NCBI GenBank assembly: GCA_023264635.1 | Contig: JAHFLT010000016.1 | Coordinates: 1-33,130 of the forward strand | DNA from: Candidatus Woesearchaeota archaeon | GTDB lineage: Archaea > Nanobdellota > Nanobdellia > Woesearchaeales > JAGVYF01 | Length of the DNA stretch: 33,130 nucleotides | Direction: 5' to 3' | Shown: piece after piece, positions 23,637 to 31,153 of the stretch | How the letters are laid out: every line of letters starts with the position of its first letter | How positions within the stretch are numbered: position 1 is the first letter of the stretch | Notes under the pieces: generated by a model | Told to the model about the DNA's origin: nothing | What the model saw: only the letters and a program-made list of their open reading frames with translations | The model's database searches: none | Position numbers and translations under genes: made by a program

Positions 23637-23989
23637 TTCTTGAACCTCTCAGTGAAATAGGAAAGTGCATTTTCCCCAAAAGTAGCTATGAGCTTGTTGA
23701 CAGTACTTTCGACAACAGACTGTTCGAATGCTTTTTTGTCCTGTTTTTGAAAATAGATATAACGCGGGCCCCCACGTGCTGTCTCCACGCGTCTATCAAC
23801 AATCCCTCTGGTGTACAATCTATCTAGCAGGACTGCTACACTGCTGAGCGCCAGCTTGCGTTTCTGTTTTAGTGTAATATAAATCTCCCTGACACGCGCC
23901 TGCTGCTTTTTCCAAAGTACAGTAAGTATGTCTTCTTCTAACGGACTAAGAACAGTGACTGTTTCCTTCTCAAGGTGTCTTCCTCTCAT
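23633..23989 (-). CDS. BlaI/MecI/CopY-type winged-helix repressor
   Basis: This is a 118-residue protein. The N-terminal winged helix (about 13-85) has LSPLEEDILTVLWKKQQARVREIY, then the recognition-helix stretch ALSSVAVLLDRLYTRGIVDRR and a wing GGPRYIYF. The C-terminal helices (KAFEQSVVESTVNKLIATFGENALSYF) form the dimerisation part typical of penicillinase repressors. It probably controls its own operon with the M56 protease; further targets are unknown. The TATA box AGATATAAAAA (24040-24050) lies upstream, with a weak dyad TAC-n7-GTA at 24016-24028 between it and the start. Confidence 0.88.
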   Translation of the reverse strand: MRGRHLEKETVTVLSPLEEDILTVLWKKQQARVREIYITLKQKRKLALSSVAVLLDRLYTRGIVDRRVETARGGPRYIYFQKQDKKAFEQSVVESTVNKLIATFGENALSYFTERFKK

Positions 23990-24015
23990 ACAGTTATTCT
24001 CCAGATAAAGATGGA

Positions 24016-24050
24016 TACCTAATTTGTAAAGCTTTTGAGTTTTTATATCT
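24016..24050 (-). promoter_or_regulatory. Promoter and candidate operator of the BlaI-M56 pair
   Basis: AGATATAAAAA (24040-24050) is a good TATA box. Downstream, TACCTAATTTGTA (24016-24028 on the plus strand) has TAC/GTA half sites. Bacterial BlaI operators carry TACA/TGTA dyads, so this could be autoregulatory, but the match is weak. Confidence 0.35.
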
Positions 24051-24081
24051 TCCTAAGAACAGATTATGCACCTACCTCTGG

Positions 24082-24990
24082 TTATGCACTCATATGCAGC
24101 GTAGATATAACTGGTGTAGATATCCCACGTCCAAGCCAAAAGCCGAACGTTGTGGACAATTTTTGCACAACATCAAGCAGGCTACGCTTGCGCTTGTATT
24201 CCACATAATGCACTTCGTCCAGTTTCATGTCATGCTTAATTATTTCACTGACAGTGTCTATGTCTCCAACGATGTCCACCAAGCCCATATCCTTTGCTTC
24301 TGAACCAAGATAAAACATCCCTGTTGCTAATTCTTTGACTTTTTCTTTTGGCAAGTGTCTGTTCTCAGCCACAGCGGAGATGAAACGGTCATGGATGACA
24401 TCAAGTCGTTTCTGTAGCATCGCCTCTTCTTCTGGAGACAGCTTGCGGTATGGCGTGCCGATGTCCTTGTATTTTCCCGCAACCAGACGTTGATAGGTCA
24501 CATTGTAATCCTGAAGAAGTCCTGAGAAATCCAGATAAGAGGAAATGACTCCGATACTTCCTGTAAGCGCCAACTCATTTGCTATTATTGTGTGTGCAGC
24601 TGATGCCAACCAGTATGCGCCACTAGTTCCCTGCTCGTGAATAAATGCATATACGGTTTTGTTGGCATGTTTCACAGCGTTTGTTGCTTCCATACTGGCA
24701 ACAGCGCTTCCTCCGGGACTATTTATGTCCAGAAGGATTGCCTTTATTTCCTCATTGCCATCTGCCTGCTTAATCGCATTCACAATATCTTTCGCATTTG
24801 CAACCGACTCTGTGAAGTAGGATGCATCGTCATTGAACAAGATGATACCATTAACTGGGATGACAGCAATGTTTCCACTTTCATAAGTACTTTCAGATAC
24901 CAATGAAAAAAGCCCGGCTACAGCGTAACTAATAAATGATAGCAAAAGCAAGAGCATAATTATCCACGGCCATTTTCTTATACCTTCCAT
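24082..24990 (-). CDS. sppA: Signal peptide peptidase SppA (S49 serine-lysine protease)
   Basis: This is a 302-residue protein. One N-terminal membrane helix (about 8-30) is followed by the S49 core: LLDINSPGGSA (oxyanion region), GTSGAYWLAS with the catalytic Ser (about S123), LTGSIGVI, and AGKYKDIGTPYR with the catalytic Lys (about K175). This is the single-domain archaeal/Bacillus type. It degrades cleaved signal peptides and membrane peptides. The start is backed by GAGGTGACT about 6 nt upstream, inside the end of the RDD gene, with which it overlaps by 13 nt. Confidence 0.93.
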   Translation of the reverse strand: MEGIRKWPWIIMLLLLLSFISYAVAGLFSLVSESTYESGNIAVIPVNGIILFNDDASYFTESVANAKDIVNAIKQADGNEEIKAILLDINSPGGSAVASMEATNAVKHANKTVYAFIHEQGTSGAYWLASAAHTIIANELALTGSIGVISSYLDFSGLLQDYNVTYQRLVAGKYKDIGTPYRKLSPEEEAMLQKRLDVIHDRFISAVAENRHLPKEKVKELATGMFYLGSEAKDMGLVDIVGDIDTVSEIIKHDMKLDEVHYVEYKRKRSLLDVVQKLSTTFGFWLGRGISTPVISTLHMSA

Positions 24991-25454
24991 TGGGTAGTCA
25001 CCTCATCAAGAGCATATAATTCCACCACATTAATTCCTAAAATAGTATGCATAAAGCGCTGGTGATTGTTTGAGATGAGCAATGTCAGAGGATCTATAAT
25101 CCAGAGCATGATGAATGGAAAAAAGGGAAGGAATGTCACGTTGCTTAATGCTATTCTCCAGAGAGAACTATCCGGAGCAACTATTACGATATTTGCGGCC
25201 ATATATCCCAGCGTCTGTCCAAAAGAATACTCAAGCACTGTGACGTAAATGAAAACGAGGATGCCGAGTGCTCCACCAACAAATGAAAGCTGTGCTAATG
25301 CAGCTGCGCTCAGTGTCCTGCCAGGGAGCATTGTGCGTATGACATGCTCAAAATGGGAGAACACAAAGAACTCCAGCACCAGTAAGTCTATAGTGAGTGC
25401 CAGGAAACGCTTCCACAGCGGCGCAGGTCTCCACAATTCTTTCTTTTTTCTCAT
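24978..25454 (-). CDS. RDD-family membrane protein
   Basis: This is a 158-residue protein from the ATG at 25454; a TTG five codons upstream is possible but weaker. The RDD pattern is clear: [12 protein letters not shown] with Arg and Asp in the first helix, a central [10 protein letters not shown], and a final [23 protein letters not shown]. Three to four hydrophobic segments are present. The function of the family is largely unknown; some members are linked to transport. It is coupled to sppA by overlap, which suggests a shared role in membrane quality control, but that is inference. Confidence 0.8.
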   Translation of the reverse strand: MRKKKELWRPAPLWKRFLALTIDLLVLEFFVFSHFEHVIRTMLPGRTLSAAALAQLSFVGGALGILVFIYVTVLEYSFGQTLGYMAANIVIVAPDSSLWRIALSNVTFLPFFPFIMLWIIDPLTLLISNNHQRFMHTILGINVVELYALDEVTTQWKV

Positions 25455-25494
25455 CGCTATTTTTCTCAAATGTAAAGAAATACATAAAACGCAA

Positions 25495-25506
25495 GATATA
25501 TAAACG
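25495..25506. promoter_or_regulatory. Shared palindromic TATA box for RDD-sppA and aIF1A
   Basis: GATATATAAACG reads as a TATA box on both strands. It lies about 25-30 nt from the ATG at 25529 (plus strand) and about 40-50 nt from the ATG at 25454 (minus strand). Confidence 0.5.
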
Positions 25507-25528
25507 TTTTTGTCCCCATGCGGTAAAG

Positions 25529-25867
25529 ATGGGCAAAAAGGAACGCGAAGCAGAAGCAGAACAGCTTCAAGAGGAACTCAGGAGAACAAAGATTCCACGA
25601 GGGAAAGAAGTATTCGGGATTGTGGAACAGCGTCTTGGCGGGAGCAGGATGACCATAAGATGCCTTGACGGAAAGAAGCGTATCTGTCGTATTCCAGGAC
25701 GTTTGAAGCGTAAACTCTGGGTACGTGAAGGGGACGTTGTTATTGTTGAGCCTTGGGAATTAGGTGGCGATGCGCGGGGAGATCTTGTCTATAAGTATAA
25801 GCATACGCAGGTTGATTATCTCAAAAGGAGAGGACTATTAAAAGAATTGGAAGCAGAGGAATTTTGA
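25529..25867 (+). CDS. eif1A: Translation initiation factor aIF1A
   Basis: This is a 112-residue protein. The S1-like OB domain is evident: [51 protein letters not shown], with a basic/acidic N-terminus and a short charged C-terminus, as in all aIF1A proteins. It stabilises initiator tRNA on the small subunit with aIF1 and aIF2. The ATG at 25529 is chosen by the family N-terminus; the same frame is open upstream but lies in the promoter. Confidence 0.95.
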   Translation: MGKKEREAEAEQLQEELRRTKIPRGKEVFGIVEQRLGGSRMTIRCLDGKKRICRIPGRLKRKLWVREGDVVIVEPWELGGDARGDLVYKYKHTQVDYLKRRGLLKELEAEEF

Positions 25868-25892
25868 ACCGATAGAGGTGGAGGTGGTTTGT

Positions 25893-26321
25893 ATGTCGAA
25901 AACACCAAAGCAAACTGATAAGGAGATAAGTAAAGCCCTTGAGGAGATTCTGAAAAAAGAAAAGGGGACGGAAATAACAAAAGTAATTGTTGAATTGGGA
26001 ATAAATAAGATTTGCGATGCAGACGGAACATTGGAATTGAAAATCAACATCACTGAAAAATCCCTTTATCTTTCTGAGTTCAAAATCCATCATAAAATCC
26101 CTGGATATGGCAAGCCCATTAAGAATGAATGGAAGAATATTGGAAAAATTATCGAGTATGGCCAGGTCACAATGATACCTGCAGAATGGGGAAATGATAT
26201 GCTTGGTATATTGCCATACTCTGTTCAGTCACCTGACAGAAAAGAGTTGCGTGCATTTGTCGCATCGTTTGACGAATTGGATGCTTTCATGAAATTATAT
26301 GAAGAAGTAAAGACACGCTAA
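25893..26321 (+). CDS. Conserved-looking soluble protein, unknown
   Basis: This is a 142-residue protein. The ATG at 25893 follows GGAGGTGG (25880-25887) at ideal spacing; the GTG at 25878 would put the ribosome-binding site inside the gene. It has an N-terminal charged helix, then beta-rich segments (LELKINITEKSLYLSEFKIHH), a PAEWGNDMLGILPYSV segment and a C-terminal helix (FDELDAFMKLYEEV). There are no membrane segments, cysteine knuckles or nucleotide-binding motifs. It follows aIF1A by 25 nt and is probably cotranscribed. The family is not recognised. Confidence 0.65.
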   Translation: MSKTPKQTDKEISKALEEILKKEKGTEITKVIVELGINKICDADGTLELKINITEKSLYLSEFKIHHKIPGYGKPIKNEWKNIGKIIEYGQVTMIPAEWGNDMLGILPYSVQSPDRKELRAFVASFDELDAFMKLYEEVKTR

Positions 26322-26362
26322 ATAATAAAGACATGCTAAATGTCTAAACGCGTTCTTCACGA

Positions 26363-26800
26363 TTAAACGTGTTCTTCACGATAAAGCCAAAACAGCAGCA
26401 AAGCGCCACCAACAGTAACTGCGCTGTCTGCAATATTGAAGACTGGCCAGATATGGAAGTCGAGGAAATCTATCACGTAGCCAAAAACACTTCTGTCAAT
26501 AAGATTTCCCACACTCCCCCCGAGAAGGAGTGCGAATGAGAGGGTAACTAATGGCGTTTCTGGCATATTTCTGAGATAATAACACAATCCCATAATGATA
26601 AATATCGTCGCTGCTATGACAAACGGAACAAGCCCCTGCAACAGTCCAAAGCCAATGCCATAGTTGGTGACGGGAGTAATGTGGAAGGCGCCCGGAATAA
26701 TCTTTATTGTTTCTTTGCCAAGCGTGCGGATGTACATCTTCGTCGCTTGGTCTAAGAATAGGATAGCAAGCGCTCCCCAAAAAATGCTTCGTCTCATCAT
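26363..26800 (-). CDS. lspA: Lipoprotein signal peptidase (signal peptidase II)
   Basis: This is a 145-residue protein with four membrane helices. Family motifs are FLDQATK (D17), TNYGIGFGLLQG, LLLGGSVGNLIDR with N99 and D102, VIDFLDF with catalytic D111, and WPVFNIADSAVTVG with catalytic D125. The enzyme cuts the signal peptide of diacylglyceryl-modified prolipoproteins. It is universal in bacteria but rare in archaea, and no lgt homologue is in this window. It is the last of three coupled genes; its ATG overlaps the preceding stop (TAATG). Confidence 0.93.
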   Translation of the reverse strand: MMRRSIFWGALAILFLDQATKMYIRTLGKETIKIIPGAFHITPVTNYGIGFGLLQGLVPFVIAATIFIIMGLCYYLRNMPETPLVTLSFALLLGGSVGNLIDRSVFGYVIDFLDFHIWPVFNIADSAVTVGGALLLFWLYREEHV

Positions 26801-27141
26801 TATTCTCGTGCAATGCGCTCTAGATTAGCAAGGCGTTGGTTGATATTGTCTAGCAGAGCCTTAATGGTGTCAAGTTTTGCTGATAAGACCTCAACGTCTT
26901 TTGCGGTTATTGATGCAGTAATCGACAAAGGTTGAGACTGGATTGGGGGTATGATTGGTTGTAGTGGTTGAAACTGCTGTGGAGATTGAAATTGTTGCGG
27001 AGATTGATATTGTTGTTGAAAGGGTTGTGATTGCTGGGGGTACACTACTTCTTCTTTCCATTCAGGAGAATATTGGGATGAGTAAGGCGATGCATCCTCC
27101 TTTGGTTCCTCTTTTTTCTTTAGCCAGTCCCAGAATGCCAT
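26800..27141 (-). CDS. Gln/Pro-rich linker protein with C-terminal coiled coil
   Basis: This is a 113-residue protein from the ATG at 27141, seven codons inside a longer frame. It starts MAFWDWLKKKEE, an amphipathic basic/aromatic segment that could touch the membrane. It continues with a Gln/Pro/Ser-rich middle (repeats of SPQQFQ) and ends in a helix with heptads (VLSAKLDTIKALLDNINQRLANLERI). The family is not recognised. It lies 4 nt after the membrane protein gene and overlaps lspA by 1 nt, so the three are translated together. Confidence 0.68.
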   Translation of the reverse strand: MAFWDWLKKKEEPKEDASPYSSQYSPEWKEEVVYPQQSQPFQQQYQSPQQFQSPQQFQPLQPIIPPIQSQPLSITASITAKDVEVLSAKLDTIKALLDNINQRLANLERIARE

Positions 27142-27145
27142 GCTA

Positions 27146-27838
27146 TCACTTTCCCTGCACAACCACTGTGCTCTTTAGCTGTTCATAAAACGTGTCTGGT
27201 GCATTTTTCAGCAATGAGAAAAGGAATCTCTCTGGAATAATCGTAATTGTGCCTTTTCGATATTCGTTCATGAAGAAGAAAGGATCATTACGAACACCTT
27301 CTTCAAACAGCAGCGCGAACAATAATCCTTTGAGTTCATCATCAGTTGTGATTGGTAATGGTGTAGCAATCCCTCTGTTCTGCATGATAGTGGTCAACGT
27401 CTGACGTGGTTGCGCATCCACTAACAGGCTTTTCACCTGCTCAGCAGGCAGCCTAAGGCTGCTGTACGTTATTTCTCCAGTCACTCCCTCAAATGCGTTG
27501 CGTGTGAATATAATAACCATATAATTGTTCTGCAGGAGGAGATCATCATTCTTTTCTTGGAGTGCCTTAATCACACGTACTTTCTCGCTCTCTGTGAGCA
27601 CGTGTGGTTGTTTTCCATCCATGAATGTGCCTGACACGCCAAGGTGTAATTGTAATGTACCTGTGTCCTTCAGCAGGAGAAGTTTCTCTTCCCTTGCCCA
27701 TCTCTCCTGGAAACCGCTCATCTCTTTGGTGATGTAAAATCCAAAGACGAGAAGCGCAATGCCCATAATGAATGACAAGAGAAAGAAGGTTTTTATGAGC
27801 CGTCGCATCAGCGAGCTGAAAAATTCAGGTTGGACCAT
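27146..27838 (-). CDS. Membrane-anchored extracytoplasmic protein, unknown
   Basis: This is a 230-residue protein. One helix (about 15-35, KTFFLLSFIMGIALLVFGFYI) follows a short basic N-terminus. The remainder is a soluble alpha/beta domain without recognised motifs, placed outside the cell by the positive-inside rule. First gene of the operon ending in lspA. GTTAAATAATTC near 27858-27868 is the probable TATA box, directly beside the left border of hairpin array C. Confidence 0.65.
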   Translation of the reverse strand: MVQPEFFSSLMRRLIKTFFLLSFIMGIALLVFGFYITKEMSGFQERWAREEKLLLLKDTGTLQLHLGVSGTFMDGKQPHVLTESEKVRVIKALQEKNDDLLLQNNYMVIIFTRNAFEGVTGEITYSSLRLPAEQVKSLLVDAQPRQTLTTIMQNRGIATPLPITTDDELKGLLFALLFEEGVRNDPFFFMNEYRKGTITIIPERFLFSLLKNAPDTFYEQLKSTVVVQGK

Positions 27839-27866
27839 AGCTTCTCATACGACGGTGAATTATTTA

Positions 27867-28037
27867 ACTCTTTCGGCCAGCTTTTTGTCCGTTCGCCTTC
27901 GGCTCACTCCCAAAACCAAAGACGAGCAAAGCTCGTCTTGGTCCAAGAAATTCCAAAAGAATTTCTTTGAAACAAAGAAATGCTCTCGAGCATTTCTTGT
28001 TCACGTTGCTTTGCAACTTTGAACCTGGGAAAAGAGT
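27867..28037. repeat. Paired-hairpin array, copy C, with imperfect terminal inverted repeats
   Basis: The units are ACCAAA-GACGAGC-aaa-GCTCGTC-TTGGT (about 27915-27942), CCAAG-AAATTC-caaaa-GAATTT-CTTTG (27943-27969), ACAAAG-AAATGCT-ctcg-AGCATTT-CTTGT (27972-28000) and GTTGC-ttt-GCAAC-TTTG (28005-28021). The same grammar as copies A and B applies, in two pairs, but with a 2-nt link instead of the TTTCCC spacer. The outer ACTCTTTCGGCCAG (27867-27880) and CTGGGAAAAGAGT (28025-28037) are imperfect inverted repeats. No flanking duplication is apparent. Confidence 0.72.
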
Positions 28038-28364
28038 AGACAATTCCGTCGCGGTTTACTATAAAACATATTTACTATAGAACTTCTTGGGATAGGACTC
28101 TTATGAAATCCTTCTGCTTCGCAGTCTACTAACAGTTTCACTAATGTACTATTTCTAGTCAAAGGTCGGATTCCCCATAAGCACAAGTAAGTACAAGAAG
28201 ACTTCGTCTTTGATCGTTAGCTTCACTACGTTAGCCAACTGACTTCCCCCTTCTGACTATAACATTTATTTTTCCGACGCTCAGAAAAAAGTTGGTAGGT
28301 TAGAATTTCACAAGAGCTTCAGAATAGTAAGTCTTTAAATAGTGGTTTTGCGTGGAAAAGTCTC
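28038..28364. other. Gene-free region with a decayed hairpin-array copy D
   Basis: No open frame is convincing. TTTACTATA is repeated at 28055-28063 and 28071-28079. From about 28170 to 28262 the spacer-like ATTCCCCATAAGCACAAG, a hairpin CAAGAAGAC-ttc-GTCTTTG (28194-28212) and a tail ACTTCCCCCTTCTGAC match the order spacer, hairpin, tail of copies A and B. Further on, GTCTTTAAATAG (about 28331-28342) is the TATA box for the gene at 28365. Confidence 0.5.
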
Positions 28365-28715
28365 ATGGCTTGGAATCCATCACAGACAGTCATCGGTACA
28401 TTATGGAGCTCGGTTTTTTTGCTTCGGACGTTAGCTGCACTTATTGTCTGGAAGAAGGCGCCACGCAACCGTCTGTTCTGGTGCATCATCGGTGTCTTCT
28501 TGGCGAACTGGTTATTGAATGTGACGTGGAGCTACTTTTTTTTCACACATCAGACACCTGCGTTCTGGGAAGCGGGACTTCTTGACGTTTCAGTGTTAGC
28601 ACTGATTTTCCTTGTCTGGCCCATTTCCCGTCTGGCATCTGGTCTCCTTGTCCCGGGCGCAGCATGGGTACTCATTGCAACGTATTTGACATATCTCAGT
28701 TGGATGCTCAAATAG
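28365..28715 (+). CDS. Short TspO/MBR-family membrane protein
   Basis: This is a 116-residue, Trp-rich protein. Matches to the TspO family are WNPSQTVIGTLWSSVFLL (family: W-PP-x-VFG-x-VW), LFWCIIGVFLANWLLNVTWSYFFF (family: Q-L-x-LN-x-x-WS-x-x-FF), and LLVPGAAWVLIATYLTYLSWML (family: LL-x-PY-x-x-W). Four hydrophobic helices are visible. The usual protein has five helices in about 150-160 residues, so the first helix is absent here; the TATA spacing supports this start. The family binds tetrapyrroles and other ligands; what this version does is unknown. Confidence 0.75.
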   Translation: MAWNPSQTVIGTLWSSVFLLRTLAALIVWKKAPRNRLFWCIIGVFLANWLLNVTWSYFFFTHQTPAFWEAGLLDVSVLALIFLVWPISRLASGLLVPGAAWVLIATYLTYLSWMLK

Positions 28716-28767
28716 ATTATATGTAAAAAGCAAATAGGTTTATCAACCGAAGGCTACCTTTTATTTT

Positions 28768-29898
28768 ATGGGTCCGCTTTGTCCGTATTTTGGAACGTGC
28801 GGAGGCTGCTCAGCGCAACACATTCCTTATGAGCTTCAGCTGGAGAACAAACAAAAGGTTGTACTGAATGAACTCAGAAAAAATCATGTTATTTATGATG
28901 GAGAAATACCTCTCTTCTTTGGTGAATCATACTCCTATAGGAATCGGATGGATTTTGTTTTTAGTCAGATGGGGCCTGGATTACGGCAGAAAGAGAGATT
29001 TAATCATATCGTACCTATCGAGCAGTGCGTGATAGCAAATAAAAAAATAAATCAGCTGTTGAGTGACGTGCGTTCATGGTTTGCAGCCAATAGGAATGAG
29101 ATAGATATTTTCAACTTACAGAGAATGACAGGCACGCTGAAATATGCAGTGACTCGGGCAGCAGAGCATACTGATTCGTCAACAGTATCCTTTGTTCTTA
29201 ATGAAGATTCTCCAAAGTTTGGTCATCATATAGAATTGATTCGGCGCTTTTCAACGACTGCGAAAAACATTGTCATTGCACGAGTCCCCTCAAAGAGCGA
29301 CCTCAGCACATCTACGGATTGTTTTGCAGTAAAAGGAGATGTCTTCATGGATGAACTGTTATGTGACAGGCAATTTCATTTTTCCAGCCAAGGATTTTTC
29401 CAGAATAATACGAAGATGACAGAGAAGATGATCTCTTATAGTAAGGACGTGTTACACAAATATGACACTCATGCGCCGCTCATCGACTTGTATGGTGGTG
29501 CAGGGACGTTTGGTGTTTCACTTGGCAGCATATTCGAAAAGACTACTATCATTGACATAGAAGGTCCTAATATAACGATGGCGAACAAGAACATGATTGG
29601 GAATAAAGTCAAAGGAGAGGCATTAGCTGGAGATGCATCTTTGCTGGCAAAAATCAATTTACCAAAAAGATGGTTCCTTATAACAGATCCTCCGAGAACG
29701 GGAATGCACCCAAAAGTAATAAAGCTCATTCAATCGCTTGCACCATCAGTTATTCTCTATGTCTCATGCAACCCGCAGCAGCTGGCAAAGGAGCTGAAAC
29801 ACTTCACATCGTATGCGATTAAGTCTGTAGCTGTTTTTGATCTCTTTCCGCAGACACCGCATGAAGAAGTCATTGCTGAATTGTGCATGAATGAATAG
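28768..29898 (+). CDS. TrmA/RlmD-type RNA (uracil-5-)-methyltransferase with iron-sulfur motif
   Basis: This is a 376-residue protein. The N-terminal CPYFGTCGGCSAQH (C5, C11, C14) with a later Cys (C87, IEQCVIA) forms the 4Fe-4S site of RumA-like enzymes. No TRAM domain precedes it, as in Pyrococcus TrmU54. The C-terminal Rossmann domain has LIDLYGGAGTFGVSL for SAM, TDPPRTGMHP, and YVSCNPQQLAKEL with the catalytic Cys. Archaeal relatives make m5U54 in the tRNA T-loop. GTTTATCAAC, about 25-30 nt upstream, is a likely TATA box. Confidence 0.9.
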   Translation: MGPLCPYFGTCGGCSAQHIPYELQLENKQKVVLNELRKNHVIYDGEIPLFFGESYSYRNRMDFVFSQMGPGLRQKERFNHIVPIEQCVIANKKINQLLSDVRSWFAANRNEIDIFNLQRMTGTLKYAVTRAAEHTDSSTVSFVLNEDSPKFGHHIELIRRFSTTAKNIVIARVPSKSDLSTSTDCFAVKGDVFMDELLCDRQFHFSSQGFFQNNTKMTEKMISYSKDVLHKYDTHAPLIDLYGGAGTFGVSLGSIFEKTTIIDIEGPNITMANKNMIGNKVKGEALAGDASLLAKINLPKRWFLITDPPRTGMHPKVIKLIQSLAPSVILYVSCNPQQLAKELKHFTSYAIKSVAVFDLFPQTPHEEVIAELCMNE

Positions 29899-29975
29899 TC
29901 ATTGCAGGGAGAGTGATATTCAGAAGAGGATGATAGGGAATGTACCAAAAACATGATTCAACAAACGTATAATCA

Positions 29976-30563
29976 TTATCCTTTCAGAGAAACGTATACC
30001 TCCAGCACCCGCTGCCGTGTCTCATCCAGGGTTCCGGATGTATCAATAATGTAATCAGCATAGTGGCATTTCTCTTTAGAAGAAAGCTGAGCTGCAATGC
30101 GTCTTTCTGCTTCCTCTCTTGTCAGCTTGTTGCGCTCAATGATGCGCTTAATTTGCATTTCATGATTACAATGCACGACAACAAGCTTATCAAACCGCTT
30201 CTGGGAACCAGCCTCTATCATCAAAGCTGCTTCAATAATGACTATCGCATCTGAGGGTAAGGCACTGAACAGTTTGTCTTGCTCTTCCAGTACTCGTGGA
30301 TGAACGATGGCATTGAGGCATTTTCTTTTGTTTTGGTCACTAAATACTATAGCACCAAGTTTTGCTCTGTCAATGCTTTTGTTAGTAAGCAGAATTGATG
30401 AACCGAATTCCTTTACGACCTCATTGTATGCAATCATCTGGGGTTCCATTACCTTTTGTGCTATTTTGTCAGCATCAAAGACAATGCATCCCTGCTCACG
30501 CAGGAAATTAGCCACCACAGTCTTGCCCACACCGATACTTCCCGTAAGACCTATTTTGAGCAT
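29976..30563 (-). CDS. coaE: Dephospho-CoA kinase, bacterial type
   Basis: This 195-residue protein has normal CoaE length. It begins MLKIGLTGSIGVGKT (P-loop 8-15), then GCIVFDADKIAQKV, LNAIVHPRV, and the late motif IIERNKLTREEAERRIAAQ. It phosphorylates dephospho-CoA in the last step of CoA synthesis. Most archaea use an unrelated GTP-dependent enzyme, so this is a bacterial-type replacement. It follows the adenosyltransferase gene by 12 nt. Confidence 0.95.
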   Translation of the reverse strand: MLKIGLTGSIGVGKTVVANFLREQGCIVFDADKIAQKVMEPQMIAYNEVVKEFGSSILLTNKSIDRAKLGAIVFSDQNKRKCLNAIVHPRVLEEQDKLFSALPSDAIVIIEAALMIEAGSQKRFDKLVVVHCNHEMQIKRIIERNKLTREEAERRIAAQLSSKEKCHYADYIIDTSGTLDETRQRVLEVYVSLKG

Positions 30564-30575
30564 GGTATCCTTATC

Positions 30576-31103
30576 CTATTTGTACGTTGGTTCTTTCTCC
30601 GGGCATCCTTCTTTGACATTGACATACCGTGCCATTGCATAGAGCGTGGAAGAGAGACGATTCATGTATGTCAGAATAAACTCGTTGACAGGCTGTTCTT
30701 TATTGTATGCCACAACGCTTCTTTCAGCTCGTCGTGCAACAGTGCGTGCATAGTCGAGGTATGCTGATATATCAGTGCCACCGGGGATGCAGAAAACATG
30801 TTGCTTTGGCACCACTGCATCGATGGTTGTGATAATCTCTTCTAGTCTATCCACCTTCTCTTTTTTCAACGATACCTTTGCTCCACCTACTTCTGCCTGG
30901 ATGATGAACAAATCCTGTTGCATTCCCAGAAGGTATTCAGTAAGTGCTGTATCATTTGTCTTTGTTTTGCACACACCAAGCCAAGAATTTACCTCATCCA
31001 ATGAGCCAAGTGCTTCAATAACGAGCGCATCTTTTTGTACTCTTTTACCCAGAATGCTCGTTTCCCCTTTGTCTCCCGCGTGTCTTTTATCTCTCGCATG
31101 CAT
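30576..31103 (-). CDS. ATP:cob(I)alamin adenosyltransferase, PduO type
   Basis: This is a 175-residue protein. Diagnostic motifs are GDKGETSILGKRVQKD, VIEALGSLDEVNSWLG, CIPGGTDISAYLDYARTVARRAER with the conserved Arg-rich active-site stretch, and YMNRLSSTLYAMAR near the end. It makes adenosylcobalamin. No cobalamin synthesis gene or B12-dependent enzyme is present in the window, so its client is unknown. It has a divergent promoter with the MFS gene and is in tandem with coaE. Confidence 0.93.
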   Translation of the reverse strand: MHARDKRHAGDKGETSILGKRVQKDALVIEALGSLDEVNSWLGVCKTKTNDTALTEYLLGMQQDLFIIQAEVGGAKVSLKKEKVDRLEEIITTIDAVVPKQHVFCIPGGTDISAYLDYARTVARRAERSVVAYNKEQPVNEFILTYMNRLSSTLYAMARYVNVKEGCPEKEPTYK

Positions 31104-31121
31104 GAAGGAGTGAAGACTAGT

Positions 31122-31133
31122 GGATATAAATAC
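31122..31133. promoter_or_regulatory. Shared TATA region for the adenosyltransferase-coaE operon and the MFS gene
   Basis: GGATATAAATAC reads as a TATA box on both strands, 21-32 nt from the ATG at 31154 and 19-30 nt from the ATG at 31103, predicting short or leaderless mRNAs in both directions. Confidence 0.5.
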
Positions 31134-31153
31134 TCTCCTGCTATGAAAATCCC

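Noticed and set aside
25397-25528. 44-codon N-terminal extension of aIF1A
   Set aside because: It overlaps the RDD gene start and the shared TATA box; aIF1A proteins begin at the Lys/Arg-rich segment encoded from 25529.
27867-28037. Target-site duplication around array C
   Set aside because: The outer inverted repeats are imperfect and the bases outside them do not match, so insertion is suggested but not shown at this copy.
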